From an uncultured Bacteroidota bacterium (lineage in GTDB: Bacteria > Bacteroidota > Bacteroidia > Bacteroidales > GCA-2748055), in the NCBI GenBank assembly GCA_937129385.1, contig CAKZNC010000102.1:1-64000 (forward strand): a DNA stretch of 64,000 nt. The letters run 5' to 3'. The translations under genes were made by a program, and so were the position numbers. The notes under the pieces were generated by a model. That model was not told the DNA's origin, did not search any database, and saw only the letters and a list, made by a program, of their open reading frames with translations. Of this stretch, positions 1 to 8,607 are shown in pieces. The number at the start of each line of letters is the position of its first letter. Positions within the stretch are counted from its first letter, which is position 1.

Positions 1-166
1 TGGTTTGCAGGTGGTGTGAGCCTCCCCCATTCCAGGGATCACGTAAGTAATCCCTTCAGCTTCTGACTGAAAGCACTTCATGTAAACCAGCTCTGAACGA
101 AGTGAAGAGCGTGGTTTGCAGGTGGTGTGAGCCTCCCCCATTCCAGGGATCACGTAAGTAATCCCT
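1..166. repeat. 111-bp-period tandem repeat, partial array at window edge
   Basis: A 55-bp segment at 1-55 recurs without mismatch at 112-166, a period of 111 bp. The first copy may continue outside the window. The unit contains two inverted repeats: AGGGAT...ATCCCT with a 10-nt loop, and a longer imperfect hairpin at about 80-120 (TGTAAACCA-GCTCT pairing with AGAGC-g-TGGTTTGCA). The last repeat base is part of the stop codon of the minus-strand gene that follows. On the minus strand the unit is stop-free in the frame of that gene, so 37 codons repeat. Function is unknown. Confidence 0.85.
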
Positions 167-723
167 CAAATCACCTCGACACCATGCTTCTCGAGCTTTC
201 TCAGCATCTTCTCAGATTTACGCGTCTTTTTTGCTGTTACAGCTTCCCTGATCACGGTGACACGATATCCCTTTTCCTTTGCATCTATAGCAGTTGCCGA
301 CAGACACTCCCCAAGGTAGATACCTGCAAGATAGAGGTGATCAATTTGGTTGGATTCCAGGTAGGCCGACAATTCGGAGACTGTGAGTGCACTTGATTCC
401 TCTTTCATAAATACCGGATCAATCTTCTTCCTGTTCAACCGCCCATCCAGCTTAAGGTTTTCCTCCGTTTCAACTTTGATACCTTTAAACGAGATGTTCA
501 GCGTCTGGATGTGCGCCTGTATAAAGATAACTTCCTCAGGCCGCCAGCCAGAAATGAAGTTATTGATATTCGTTATCAGTCGCTGAGAAACAACTGAATC
601 CATTTGATGCTGCGTAAATGCTTCCTGCATATCCACTATGATCAGGATAGGCTGTTCTTCCTGCGCCGGCAGCATCTTCCAACTGAAGGCCAAAAACAGC
701 AGGGCTATGAATACCTTTCTCAT
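166..723 (-). CDS. Exported isochorismatase-like cysteine hydrolase
   Basis: A 185-residue protein of the isochorismatase-like hydrolase family, about the usual size plus a leader. Residues 1-20 look like a signal peptide (basic start, hydrophobic core, LPAQ end), so it should act outside the cytoplasm. The candidate catalytic triad is visible: Asp31 in IIVDMQ, a lysine at about 107, and Cys140 in GECLSATA, where the family normally has G-x-C. The Rossmann-like end (GYRVTVIREA) also fits. Substrates of this family range from isochorismate to nicotinamide and N-carbamoyl compounds, so none can be assigned. It has no operon partner, and its stop codon touches the tandem repeat at the left edge. 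An exported member is uncommon. Confidence 0.8.
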   Translation of the reverse strand: MRKVFIALLFLAFSWKMLPAQEEQPILIIVDMQEAFTQHQMDSVVSQRLITNINNFISGWRPEEVIFIQAHIQTLNISFKGIKVETEENLKLDGRLNRKKIDPVFMKEESSALTVSELSAYLESNQIDHLYLAGIYLGECLSATAIDAKEKGYRVTVIREAVTAKKTRKSEKMLRKLEKHGVEVI

Positions 724-865
724 TTCTGATGGGAATTAATGATTGTAAATTACCTCAATTATGGATACATCCCTGGTTTGCTAACATTTTTTAAGAGAGA
801 TTACAGATTGTTAACACTTGTTATTTCAGATGTTTTTTGATAATTTCTGCCCCCAAAATAATGAC

Positions 866-1285
866 ATGAGATACATCACACGTCCGCACCGGTTTATTCG
901 CCACCTGCCTACCCTGCCCTTTATCTATTTTGCTACCGTACCTATTATATTTCTGGACATCTGGATAGAGATCTATCACCGGATATGCTTCCCCTTCTAC
1001 AATATACCCTATGTGAAAAGGAGTGATTATATTAAAATCGACCGACAAAAACTCTCCTACCTGGGGTTCATGCAGAAACTCAATTGCACTTATTGTGGTT
1101 ATGCCAATGGCGCTGTGAAATACTGGACCAGGATATTTGCCGAAACCGAAAAATACTGGTGTGCAATCCAGCATCAGCAAGATGAAAAATTCGAGGTGCC
1201 GGAACACCATGCTGAATTCATTCCCTTTGGCGATGAGAAAGCTTACAAGGAGACGTATGATGACAAAAAAACACGAATGTTGTGA
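866..1285 (+). CDS. Conserved small Cys/His protein of unknown function
   Basis: A 139-residue protein with a hydrophobic segment at about 17-35 and a strongly patterned C-terminal half: C74-x2-C77 in CTYCGYANG, then ETEKYWC with Cys99, His103, and a His pair at 114-115. This looks like a metal-binding arrangement. I recall similar hypothetical proteins in other Bacteroidota but no known function. The ORF track starts at a TTG at 818, and in-frame ATGs lie at 830 and 866. I chose 866 because the RPHRFIRHLP block follows directly and the upstream residues look random. The 129-residue minus-strand ORF over the same DNA is a shadow. It is monocistronic and convergent with the glycosyltransferase gene. 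Confidence 0.7.
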   Translation: MRYITRPHRFIRHLPTLPFIYFATVPIIFLDIWIEIYHRICFPFYNIPYVKRSDYIKIDRQKLSYLGFMQKLNCTYCGYANGAVKYWTRIFAETEKYWCAIQHQQDEKFEVPEHHAEFIPFGDEKAYKETYDDKKTRML

Positions 1286-1292
1286 GGCTCCC

Positions 1293-2255
1293 CTACTTCT
1301 TCCTCAATAACCGGTAATTCCTGAACTCTCCCAGCCGCATACCGCCCAATAACCTTTTTTCGATCCAGGAAATGACCCTGTACTTCAACCTGTCGTGCTT
1401 CATTTTCATGGGTACCAGGCTGACTGCAGGACCGGAAAATCTTAATTGACCCTGCCAGTTGAACTGCTCCATCCATGGCTTCAACACCTCAGGATGCGAA
1501 CCTTCATATCGAGTGAGTCGTGACAGATTCCCGTAATCAAAATAATCGGGGTACTTTTTCATCCTGATCTTCTGTTCTACCGCAGCCCGTCCTTCATGAT
1601 TTGCGGTAAAGGCCTTGATCTTGTTCTGCATAACTGCCGGCGGCCGGACCCAACCATAATGGAAGATTTCCGCATCCACATCAGCCACCTTTAATTTATG
1701 GGTATGCTCCTGCTGCCTGTAATTCAATCCGTCAAAACCAGGAATACGCCGGAATGATTGTGCAGATTCCCAGGAGTGGATCTCCGGATCATTCCTTATG
1801 ATCCTGATCTCCTTCCTGTACCAACAATGGGTGTCCTGGAGGTGCTGATAATCACCCCAGAAATGCCGGTATCTGAATAACAGACCCTCCACTTCCCGGT
1901 CTTCCAGTAACTCCTCACAGCGATCTCGGATTACGGGCAGGTACTTCTCGTGTAACAGTTCATCAGACTGAAGATAGAAAAGCCAGTCCCCTGAACAGGC
2001 CTCCTTGGCAATATCGGTCTGGTGTGCATGCTCCATACCCCTCGGGTACTTCTCTATGTCCCAAACCGTATCAATGATACGAATCTTGTCACTCCCGATC
2101 TTATCAATCTCCTCACGGGTTGTATCATCAGCATCACTGTCTCCCAGTGCTACCACAAACTCATCCACGATCGGCAATATCGATTCGATCGCATACCGCA
2201 TCGGGTAATAAAGCTTGTGGGCATTCTTGCCCATGCTGAATCCACTGATCTTCAT
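1293..2255 (-). CDS. Family 2-like glycosyltransferase
   Basis: A 320-residue soluble protein with a GT-A style fold signature. The N-terminal strand is MKISGFSMGKNA, followed by an acidic loop (GDSDADDTT) at about 38-45. A QSDE motif at about 96-99 sits where GT2 enzymes carry the metal- and nucleotide-binding DxD. No membrane segments are seen. The protein probably transfers a sugar to a cell-surface glycan, but donor and acceptor cannot be read from sequence. It lies just upstream of an MsbA-type exporter on the same strand (55-bp gap filled by a CT-rich repeat), a context that suits envelope glycolipid work without proving it. Confidence 0.75.
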   Translation of the reverse strand: MKISGFSMGKNAHKLYYPMRYAIESILPIVDEFVVALGDSDADDTTREEIDKIGSDKIRIIDTVWDIEKYPRGMEHAHQTDIAKEACSGDWLFYLQSDELLHEKYLPVIRDRCEELLEDREVEGLLFRYRHFWGDYQHLQDTHCWYRKEIRIIRNDPEIHSWESAQSFRRIPGFDGLNYRQQEHTHKLKVADVDAEIFHYGWVRPPAVMQNKIKAFTANHEGRAAVEQKIRMKKYPDYFDYGNLSRLTRYEGSHPEVLKPWMEQFNWQGQLRFSGPAVSLVPMKMKHDRLKYRVISWIEKRLLGGMRLGEFRNYRLLRKK

Positions 2256-2284
2256 CCTTCTCTAGTATTTGTATCCCACCACCC

Positions 2285-2312
2285 TTAACTCTCCTCTCTC
2301 AACTCTCCTCTC
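2285..2312. repeat. CT-rich direct repeat AACTCTCCTCTC x2
   Basis: The dodecamer AACTCTCCTCTC occurs at 2287-2298 and 2301-2312, preceded by CTTAACT-like sequence. It fills the gap between the glycosyltransferase start and the ABC exporter stop codon. The same dodecamer occurs at 8169-8180 in another gap, so it is a dispersed low-complexity element. Confidence 0.75.
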
Positions 2313-4137
2313 AAAAAGACTGCATTGAATGCAACTTCTGGTACACCCCGCCTTCATGTTGTATAAGCTCTTCATGCCTTCCCTTCTCAACGATGCGGCC
2401 TTCATCCAGGACTACGATCATATCCGCATTCTTGATAGTCGAAAGGCGGTGTGCAATGACAATAGAAGTCCTGTTTTTCATCAGGTTCTCAATGGCATCC
2501 TGCACCACCCGCTCACTTTCCGTGTCCAGCGAGGAGGTTGCCTCGTCAAGTATAAGAATGGGCGGATTGGCCATTACGGCACGTGCAATACTGATCCGCT
2601 GTTTCTGTCCGCCTGAAAGTTTATTCCCTCCGTCACCAACACCCTCCTGCATGCCATCCCCGGTCTCTTCGATGAATTCCATGGCATTCGCTACCCTGGC
2701 TGCCTCTGTAACTCCAGACTCCTCAGCATCGTCACACCCGAAAGCTATATTGTTGAAAAAACTGTCGTTGAATAGGATCGACTCCTGGGAGACAATGCCC
2801 ATCAGGTTGCGAAGATCACTGATCTTGTAATCCTCCAATGAAATACCGTCAAGCAGCACCTCTCCTTCCACCGGATCCATGAACCTGGGAAGCAGGTCCA
2901 CGAGCGTGGATTTTCCCGCTCCGGATTTGCCGACAAGTGCGATGAGCTGACCTTTCCTGATCTTCAGATTTATATTTTTTAATACATCTTCCTTTTCATA
3001 GCGAAATGTAACATTCCTGAATTCAATTTCCTTGCTAAAGTCCTCAACCGTTTTTGGGTTCTCCGACTCAATGATCTTTTCATCAGCATTCAGCAATTCA
3101 TCAACACGGTCAACGGAGGCAATCCCTTTCTGTATCGAAAACCATGCATTCGAGAAATTCTTTACCGGATTGATCACCTGGCTGAAGACAATCAAAAAAA
3201 GTATCAGGTTCTCCGATGTCATCCGTGGCTCTTCTGAAAGCACCATCCACCCACCAAAAATCATCAAAAGCATCAATACAATGGTTCCCATGAACTCGCT
3301 CAGTGGACCGGCGAGCTGCCGTCGTCGCATGATCCGTTTCATCAATCGTGCAAAACGACTATTGGCCTGCCCGAATTTCTCCTCCATCTGCTTCTCGCCA
3401 TTGAATCCCTTGATGATGCGCAGACCAGAAAGTGTCTCTTCAATCACCGACATTACCTCACCCAGTCGCTGCTGACCACGAAATGATCGCTTACGTAAGC
3501 TCCTTGCAATCCTCCCGATCAGGAGTCCGGACACAGGCAATATCAGGATCACGAATAAGGTCATCTGCCAGTTGATTGCCACAAGAAAGCCCAGGTAGAT
3601 GATGACCGTCAGGGGATCTCGGAAAACCATCTGCAAAGAACTCATGATCGATGTCTCAATCTCCTGGACATCGTTCGAAATACGGGCCATGACATCTCCT
3701 TTACGCGATTCACTGTAGAAAGAGAGCGGCAGACGTATCAGCTTATGATAAATCTCCCTCCTGATATCTCTCACCGTATAAGCTCGAACTGGCGCAAGCA
3801 TATAATTCGCAAGGTAGAGGAAGCCGTTTTTAAGCAGACTGAAAACAATGACGAAGCCACTGACAAGCACCATGGCCATGGGCTTTCCGTAGTTGCTCAT
3901 CACTTCAGTCAGGTAATAATTGATCGTGTGAAAAAAATACTCGGTAGTCAGCGCAAATGCCATGGGTTCGGTCACCGGTTCCTGGTTTTGAAACAGGACT
4001 TTCAAAAAGGGGACAATCATCGCAAATGAGAAAAGTGCAAAGAATGCGCCCAGGACATTGTAGACCACATTCTGGACCACCTTCCACTTATAGGGTTCAA
4101 GATACCTGAATAATTTGAAAAATCGATTCATAAGCAT
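2311..4137 (-). CDS. ABC exporter, fused permease-ATPase (MsbA-like)
   Basis: A 608-residue half-transporter, the normal length for a type IV ABC exporter. Six membrane segments lie in residues 15-330, followed by a nucleotide-binding domain with Walker A GKSGAGKS at 403-410, signature LSGGQ at 507-511 and Walker B ILILDE at 527-532, then the switch His in IVIAHRLST. It should work as a homodimer in the inner membrane and pump a lipid or hydrophobic substrate outward. The closest functional guess is lipid A-core flippase or a multidrug/lipid exporter. The stop codon overlaps the CT-rich repeat. purB lies only 6 bp upstream on the same strand, so the two may be cotranscribed. Confidence 0.9.
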   Translation of the reverse strand: MLMNRFFKLFRYLEPYKWKVVQNVVYNVLGAFFALFSFAMIVPFLKVLFQNQEPVTEPMAFALTTEYFFHTINYYLTEVMSNYGKPMAMVLVSGFVIVFSLLKNGFLYLANYMLAPVRAYTVRDIRREIYHKLIRLPLSFYSESRKGDVMARISNDVQEIETSIMSSLQMVFRDPLTVIIYLGFLVAINWQMTLFVILILPVSGLLIGRIARSLRKRSFRGQQRLGEVMSVIEETLSGLRIIKGFNGEKQMEEKFGQANSRFARLMKRIMRRRQLAGPLSEFMGTIVLMLLMIFGGWMVLSEEPRMTSENLILFLIVFSQVINPVKNFSNAWFSIQKGIASVDRVDELLNADEKIIESENPKTVEDFSKEIEFRNVTFRYEKEDVLKNINLKIRKGQLIALVGKSGAGKSTLVDLLPRFMDPVEGEVLLDGISLEDYKISDLRNLMGIVSQESILFNDSFFNNIAFGCDDAEESGVTEAARVANAMEFIEETGDGMQEGVGDGGNKLSGGQKQRISIARAVMANPPILILDEATSSLDTESERVVQDAIENLMKNRTSIVIAHRLSTIKNADMIVVLDEGRIVEKGRHEELIQHEGGVYQKLHSMQSF

Positions 4138-4143
4138 CAGGCG

Positions 4144-5487
4144 CTACAGGCCTGTGTAATTCATGGGAGTGATCCGTTTTAGCTCTTTCTTTACATCATC
4201 CTTAACATCTAAAGTCTCAATGAACTCCCTGATTGCCTCTTTTGTTACCTTCGTATTACGACGGGTAAGCTCAAGTAGCGCCTCATAAGGCTTTGGATAC
4301 CCTTCCCTTCTAAGGATGGTCTGGATGGCCTCCGCTACAACTGCCCAGTTGTTCTCAAGGTCCTGACTAATAGCTGATTCATTGACAACCAGTTTTTTAA
4401 GCCCTTTCATTATGGAATGAAGCGCGATCATGGTATGGGCAAAGGGAACCCCGATATTTCTCAGCACGGTGGAATCCGTCAGATCACGTTGCAATCTCGA
4501 AATCGGAAGCTTTGCAGCCATATGCTCAAAAAGGGCATTGGCCACCCCAAGGTTCCCTTCCGCATTCTCAAAATCGATGGGATTCACTTTATGCGGCATG
4601 GCTGAGGATCCGATTTCACCCTTTTTGATCTTTTGCTTGAAATAATCCATGGATATATAGGTCCATATATCGCGCGCCAGGTCGATCAATATTGTGTTTA
4701 CCCTCGACATGGCATGAAACATCGCAGCAATATTGTCGTAATGCTCGATCTGGGTGGTCGGCCATGAACGTTTCAATCCAAAGGCATTGGCAAGCAGTTC
4801 CTCTCCAAACTCAAACCAGTCTACCTCGGGATAGGCGATCATATGGGCATTCATATTTCCGGTTGCACCCCCGAACTTGGCAGGTACTGCAATCTCTTCC
4901 AGCCTGGTAAGTTGCTCATCGATCCTGGATGTAAACACCCTGATCTCCTTACCCAACCGGGTAGGAGATGCAGGCTGACCATGGGTTCTTGCCAGCATTG
5001 GTATTTCCCACCACTCCTCAGCCAGCTCCTCCAATTGTCCGATTACCTCCTCCATCATCGGGTAATACACCTTGTCAAGCGCATGCTTGAATGAGACAGG
5101 AACAGCAGTATTATTAATATCCTGCGAAGTGAGTCCGAAATGGATAAATTCCTCGAATTTTGAGAGTCCCAGTTCCCTGAAACGCTCTTTCAAATAGTAC
5201 TCCACTGCCTTTACATCATGGTTAGTAACCGCCTCGATCTCCTTAACCTTCTGGGCATCCTCTGCCTTAAAAGCAGTATAGATTTTGCGGAGCACCTCCT
5301 TTTTCTCTTCGGGGAAGTCAGCAAGCTGGGGAATTCCTGTATTCACCAGCGCAATGAAATATTCCACCTCCACGTGCAGCCGGTACTTGATCAGTGCATA
5401 TTCAGAGAAGTACGATTCCAAAACAAGCACCTTTGATTTGTAGCGTCCGTCAACCGGGGAAATAGCCATTAGCGTATGTGTACTCAT
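4144..5487 (-). CDS. purB: Adenylosuccinate lyase
   Basis: A 447-residue enzyme of the fumarase/aspartase superfamily. It releases fumarate from SAICAR and from adenylosuccinate in purine synthesis. Visible family features are HFGLTSQD at about 117-123, RTHGQPASPT from about 167, and the signature loop GSSAMPHKVNP at 293-303, which carries the catalytic serine. Length and motifs are complete. The start ATG at 5487 is 17 bp from a minus-strand TAAATTTG promoter box, so the mRNA leader would be very short. It is cytoplasmic, and the first gene of a possible purB-ABC exporter unit. Confidence 0.97.
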   Translation of the reverse strand: MSTHTLMAISPVDGRYKSKVLVLESYFSEYALIKYRLHVEVEYFIALVNTGIPQLADFPEEKKEVLRKIYTAFKAEDAQKVKEIEAVTNHDVKAVEYYLKERFRELGLSKFEEFIHFGLTSQDINNTAVPVSFKHALDKVYYPMMEEVIGQLEELAEEWWEIPMLARTHGQPASPTRLGKEIRVFTSRIDEQLTRLEEIAVPAKFGGATGNMNAHMIAYPEVDWFEFGEELLANAFGLKRSWPTTQIEHYDNIAAMFHAMSRVNTILIDLARDIWTYISMDYFKQKIKKGEIGSSAMPHKVNPIDFENAEGNLGVANALFEHMAAKLPISRLQRDLTDSTVLRNIGVPFAHTMIALHSIMKGLKKLVVNESAISQDLENNWAVVAEAIQTILRREGYPKPYEALLELTRRNTKVTKEAIREFIETLDVKDDVKKELKRITPMNYTGL

Positions 5488-5504
5488 AATTCTAAATTAG
5501 ATCA

Positions 5505-5512
5505 CAAATTTA
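5505..5512 (-). promoter_or_regulatory. Bacteroidota -7 box for purB
   Basis: On the minus strand the sequence reads TAAATTTG, a full match to the TAnnTTTG -7 element, 17 bp upstream of the purB ATG. No clear -33 TTTG is seen at the usual spacing. Confidence 0.4.
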
Positions 5513-5578
5513 AGGGAAATAGTTGAAACGATAAGGACGAATATTTTTCGTATTTTTATTCCAACTAGAATTAAGAAG

Positions 5579-7009
5579 ATGAAAAAGATCCTGTATGCAC
5601 TTATATTGCTTTCTGTCTCCTTTGGGAGTTCTGGGCAGCAATCCGACAGAATGAGGAATTCTGAACAGCTACCTGAAGAACCCGAAAAGACCATTGTCTA
5701 TGTATACGAGATCAAGGAGATGATCGCAAAACCTATATGGAGAACGACAAAACTCGCTTTCCAGGAGGCAGACTCCCTCGGTGCAGACGTAATGCTCATC
5801 GATATGAATACCTATGGCGGTGAAGTGGCATCTGCAGATTCAATCCGTACCTTCCTGCTCAATGCAAAAATTCCGGTGTATGTATTTATCAACGACAATG
5901 CAGCATCTGCCGGAGCACTGATCTCAATTGCATGCGACAGCATTTATATGAAACCTGGTGCCAAGATCGGTGCAGCCACCGTCGTCAACCAATCCGGCGA
6001 ACAGGTACCTGATAAGTACCAGTCGTATATGCGCGCAACAATGCGGGCAACAGCAGAGGCACAGGGAAAAGACACGATTATTGTCAACGGTGATACCACG
6101 CTCGTCTGGAAAAGGGATCCCGCAATCGCAGAAGCAATGGTGGATCCCAGGATGTATGTAGAGAACGTAAGTGACAGCGGTCAGGTACTTACATTCACTG
6201 CTTCCGAAGCAGTTCAGAATGGATACTGCGAAGGGATCGCCAACAGTCGAAGGGAAGTCCTGGAACTGGTGGGAATCACTGAATATACCCTGGAAGAATA
6301 CAAGCCTTCAACGATGGACAGGATCATCGGCCTCCTGATCAGTCCGTATGTTACCGGCATCCTCATTATGATCATCATTGGAGGAATTTACTTTGAATTA
6401 CAATCTCCAGGGATCGGGTTTCCATTGGCTGCATCTGTAATCGCAGCACTACTCTATTTTGCACCCCTCTACATCGAAGGAATGGCCGAATACTGGGAAT
6501 TCCTGATCTTCGCCCTCGGAGTGATCCTCATGCTAGTAGAAATATTTGCCATCCCGGGGTTCGGGGTAGCTGGCGTTGCTGGCGTAATTGCAATGGTAAC
6601 CGGTCTGACCTTAAGCATGATTGACAATGAGATGCTGAAAGATTTTGAATTTACAGGAGAAGGAATGAGCCTGCTCATGAGATCCTTCGGAGTTGTGGTA
6701 CTCTCGGCACTCATGGGACTGATTGCCTCCATCTGGGCTGCAAGCAAGGTTTTAAGTACCACATCGTTTGCAGCACTCGTATTGGGTGCAGATCAAAAAA
6801 CTGATGAGGGATTCCTGGGAGTGGATTCCATGCAAAAAACACTTGTAGGAAAATCCGGTGAAGCATATACCGTTCTGCGGCCTTCGGGAAGGGTCCTTAT
6901 TGAAGGAAATATCTACGATGCCAAGTCAGAATTTGGTTATATCAATAAAGGTGACAAGGTCAAGGTGTTGCGGTATGAAACCGGACAGGTCTATGTAATG
7001 AAAGTCTGA
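5579..7009 (+). CDS. NfeD family membrane-bound serine protease (ClpP-class)
   Basis: A 476-residue long-form NfeD protein. A signal peptide at 1-20 (ending SSGQ) is followed by a ClpP/SppA-like protease domain (about 38-230). NDNAASAGALIS places the candidate nucleophile at Ser110, with a lysine near 146 as likely base. Next come several membrane spans (about 250-390) and a C-terminal OB-fold NfeD domain (about 405-476, GKSGEAYTVLRPSGRV). Long-form NfeD proteins usually pair with stomatin/SPFH proteins, but none is adjacent here. The downstream GNAT gene begins 2 bp after the stop and is likely cotranscribed. The role is probably membrane protein quality control. Confidence 0.88.
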   Translation: MKKILYALILLSVSFGSSGQQSDRMRNSEQLPEEPEKTIVYVYEIKEMIAKPIWRTTKLAFQEADSLGADVMLIDMNTYGGEVASADSIRTFLLNAKIPVYVFINDNAASAGALISIACDSIYMKPGAKIGAATVVNQSGEQVPDKYQSYMRATMRATAEAQGKDTIIVNGDTTLVWKRDPAIAEAMVDPRMYVENVSDSGQVLTFTASEAVQNGYCEGIANSRREVLELVGITEYTLEEYKPSTMDRIIGLLISPYVTGILIMIIIGGIYFELQSPGIGFPLAASVIAALLYFAPLYIEGMAEYWEFLIFALGVILMLVEIFAIPGFGVAGVAGVIAMVTGLTLSMIDNEMLKDFEFTGEGMSLLMRSFGVVVLSALMGLIASIWAASKVLSTTSFAALVLGADQKTDEGFLGVDSMQKTLVGKSGEAYTVLRPSGRVLIEGNIYDAKSEFGYINKGDKVKVLRYETGQVYVMKV

Positions 7010-7011
7010 TC

Positions 7012-7458
7012 ATGATGCATTTCAGGGATTACAGGCAGGAGGATTTTAAAGAAGTTTCTGATCTGTGGAACGAATTGGATATGGGCGGAGAAGAGCGAGG
7101 AGATACAGCTGAGATCATCGATCAGACGCTCTCCATGGGAGGAAAATTGATCGTCCTTGAGGATGAAAACAGGAAAAAGATTGTTGGAACTTCATGGATG
7201 ACATTCGACGGAAGACGAATTTTTCTCCATCATTTTGGTATCTGTCGTGAAGAACAAGGAAAAGGCTGGGGAACGAAACTCGCGATTGAATCACTGAAAT
7301 TTATCCGGAATAAAAAATGCCAGGTGAAACTGGAGGTCCATAAAAATAACCTGGTTGCAAAAAAAATATATGAAAAGGCAGGGTTCATGACATTTACCGA
7401 TTATGATATCTACATGATCAGAAAACCTGGAGAGATCCGGATCGACAATCGCATGTAA
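7012..7458 (+). CDS. GNAT family N-acetyltransferase
   Basis: A 148-residue single-domain acetyltransferase. The acetyl-CoA binding stretch is clear: HHFGICREEQGKGWG (R/Q-x-x-G-x-G/A motif) followed by the LEVHKNNLVAKKIYEKAGF motif near the C terminus. It transfers an acetyl group from acetyl-CoA to an unidentified amine. It starts 2 bp after nfeD, at ATG 7012 (an ATG at 7015 is an alternative), so translational coupling is likely. Nothing identifies the substrate. Confidence 0.85.
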   Translation: MMHFRDYRQEDFKEVSDLWNELDMGGEERGDTAEIIDQTLSMGGKLIVLEDENRKKIVGTSWMTFDGRRIFLHHFGICREEQGKGWGTKLAIESLKFIRNKKCQVKLEVHKNNLVAKKIYEKAGFMTFTDYDIYMIRKPGEIRIDNRM

Positions 7459-7497
7459 CTCTTCGAACACCCCGGGGCGGAATTTGTTATTTATGGT

Positions 7498-8154
7498 ATG
7501 AAATACATTTTAATTATCCTTGCATCTGTCTTTTTACTTCCAGGCTCAATGGCACAATCCATCCCCTGGGAAAAATGGGATCCGGAAACGATCGATCGGG
7601 CAAACACAGCTGCAGATTTTGAATATTACACTGAAGAAGAACAAAAAGTCGTCTTCTTTATGAACCTGGCCAGGATTGACGGCAGCCTCTTTGCTGAAAC
7701 AATACTTGACGCGTATGTCGAAGTGAATGATGTGAACAGCAATTCATACCTGCGCTCACTCTACCGGGATCTAAAAAAAACATATGGACTCGACCCCCTT
7801 ATTCCGGAGGAGGATCTGACAAGCGTGGCGCAACAACATGCAACAACATCCGGAGAATCCGGACATGTCGGACACAAGAATTTTAAGAAGCGGTTTAAAC
7901 CCTTTATGGGCAAACCTTACACCAAGGTAGGCGAAAATTGCTCTTATGGTTACAGGAACGCAATCGATATTGTTATCACCTTGCTGATAGACGATGGCGT
8001 GAAAGGGGTGGGCCACCGGGAAAACACACTCAGCCCTGAATTCAACTCGGTAGGAGTTGCAATCCGCGAACACAAAGGCTATCGCTTTAATTGCGTGATC
8101 GATTTTGGAAAACAGGACCGCAGCAACCTCAATGACCTACCCTTCAGTCCATAA
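7498..8154 (+). CDS. Secreted CAP (SCP/PR1) domain protein
   Basis: A 218-residue protein with a signal peptide at 1-19 (MKYILIILASVFLLPGSMAQ). The rest is a CAP domain: EEEQKVVFFMNLARIDGSLFAETIL, then LTSVAQQHATTSGESGHVGH with the CAP histidine, then YTKVGENCSYGY and the late motif GHRENTLSPEFNSVGVAI. These match the CAP sheet and cavity motifs. Bacterial CAP proteins are exported and of mostly unknown function. A 39-bp gap separates it from the GNAT gene, so it may form the end of that operon. The following gap carries a heptamer repeat. Confidence 0.87.
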   Translation: MKYILIILASVFLLPGSMAQSIPWEKWDPETIDRANTAADFEYYTEEEQKVVFFMNLARIDGSLFAETILDAYVEVNDVNSNSYLRSLYRDLKKTYGLDPLIPEEDLTSVAQQHATTSGESGHVGHKNFKKRFKPFMGKPYTKVGENCSYGYRNAIDIVITLLIDDGVKGVGHRENTLSPEFNSVGVAIREHKGYRFNCVIDFGKQDRSNLNDLPFSP

Positions 8155-8157
8155 AAA

Positions 8158-8218
8158 ACCTCTCTCTTAACTCTCCTCTCCCCACTCTTAACTCTTAACT
8201 CTTAACTCTTAACTCTCC
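8158..8218. repeat. CT-rich array with ACTCTTA heptamers
   Basis: Four perfect ACTCTTA heptamers run from 8184 to 8211, flanked by AACTCTCCTCTC (8169-8180), the dodecamer also found at 2287-2312. The array fills the whole gap between two converging genes and reaches the stop of the DUF2721 gene. Confidence 0.85.
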
Positions 8219-8607
8219 TACTCCATATCCCCCAAATGAAGGTCCAGCGCCCTTGTAGAAATCTGGATCTCCCAGATCAGGAGGGCCAATGAGCCAATCA
8301 GTAAAACCAACGCCACACCGAAAACAACTTCGGCAAACAGCAGCGATCCAATGTAGATAAGAAACATCGTGGCCACACACAATAAGAGGCTCGATATACC
8401 CAGGACCTGCATCCCCCGGGTCAGGGCCAGCCTCCTTCTCAGGTTTTTAATCTGCCACAGTAAAACCTTATCCTTCTCCTCCTGGTATTTTGCATGCAGA
8501 CTCCTTACCAGGTTGGCATAGGCCAGAAAGCGGTTCGTATAGGCCAGCATGATCAGTGAGATCGCCGAAAACAGCAGGGCCGGGGTGGCCAGTGTCAATT
8601 CATTCAT
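8218..8607 (-). CDS. DUF2721 family membrane protein
   Basis: A 129-residue membrane protein with hydrophobic segments at about 7-30, 65-85 and 88-112 and a basic stretch between (WQIKNLRRRLALTRGM). The opening TPALLFSAISLIMLAYTNRFLAYA is typical of DUF2721 as I know it. No function is established. Its start overlaps the end of ccsBA by 8 bp on the same strand, so it should be translated together with that gene. An accessory role in cytochrome c maturation is possible but only inferred from position. Confidence 0.72.
   Translation of the reverse strand: MNELTLATPALLFSAISLIMLAYTNRFLAYANLVRSLHAKYQEEKDKVLLWQIKNLRRRLALTRGMQVLGISSLLLCVATMFLIYIGSLLFAEVVFGVALVLLIGSLALLIWEIQISTRALDLHLGDME

Noticed and set aside
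821-1210. 129-residue minus-strand ORF
   Set aside because: Antisense to the conserved Cys/His protein, whose plus-strand product has clear motifs; the minus product has none.
8184-8211. Heptamer array as a CRISPR
   Set aside because: Contiguous 7-bp units without spacers; it is a simple tandem repeat.
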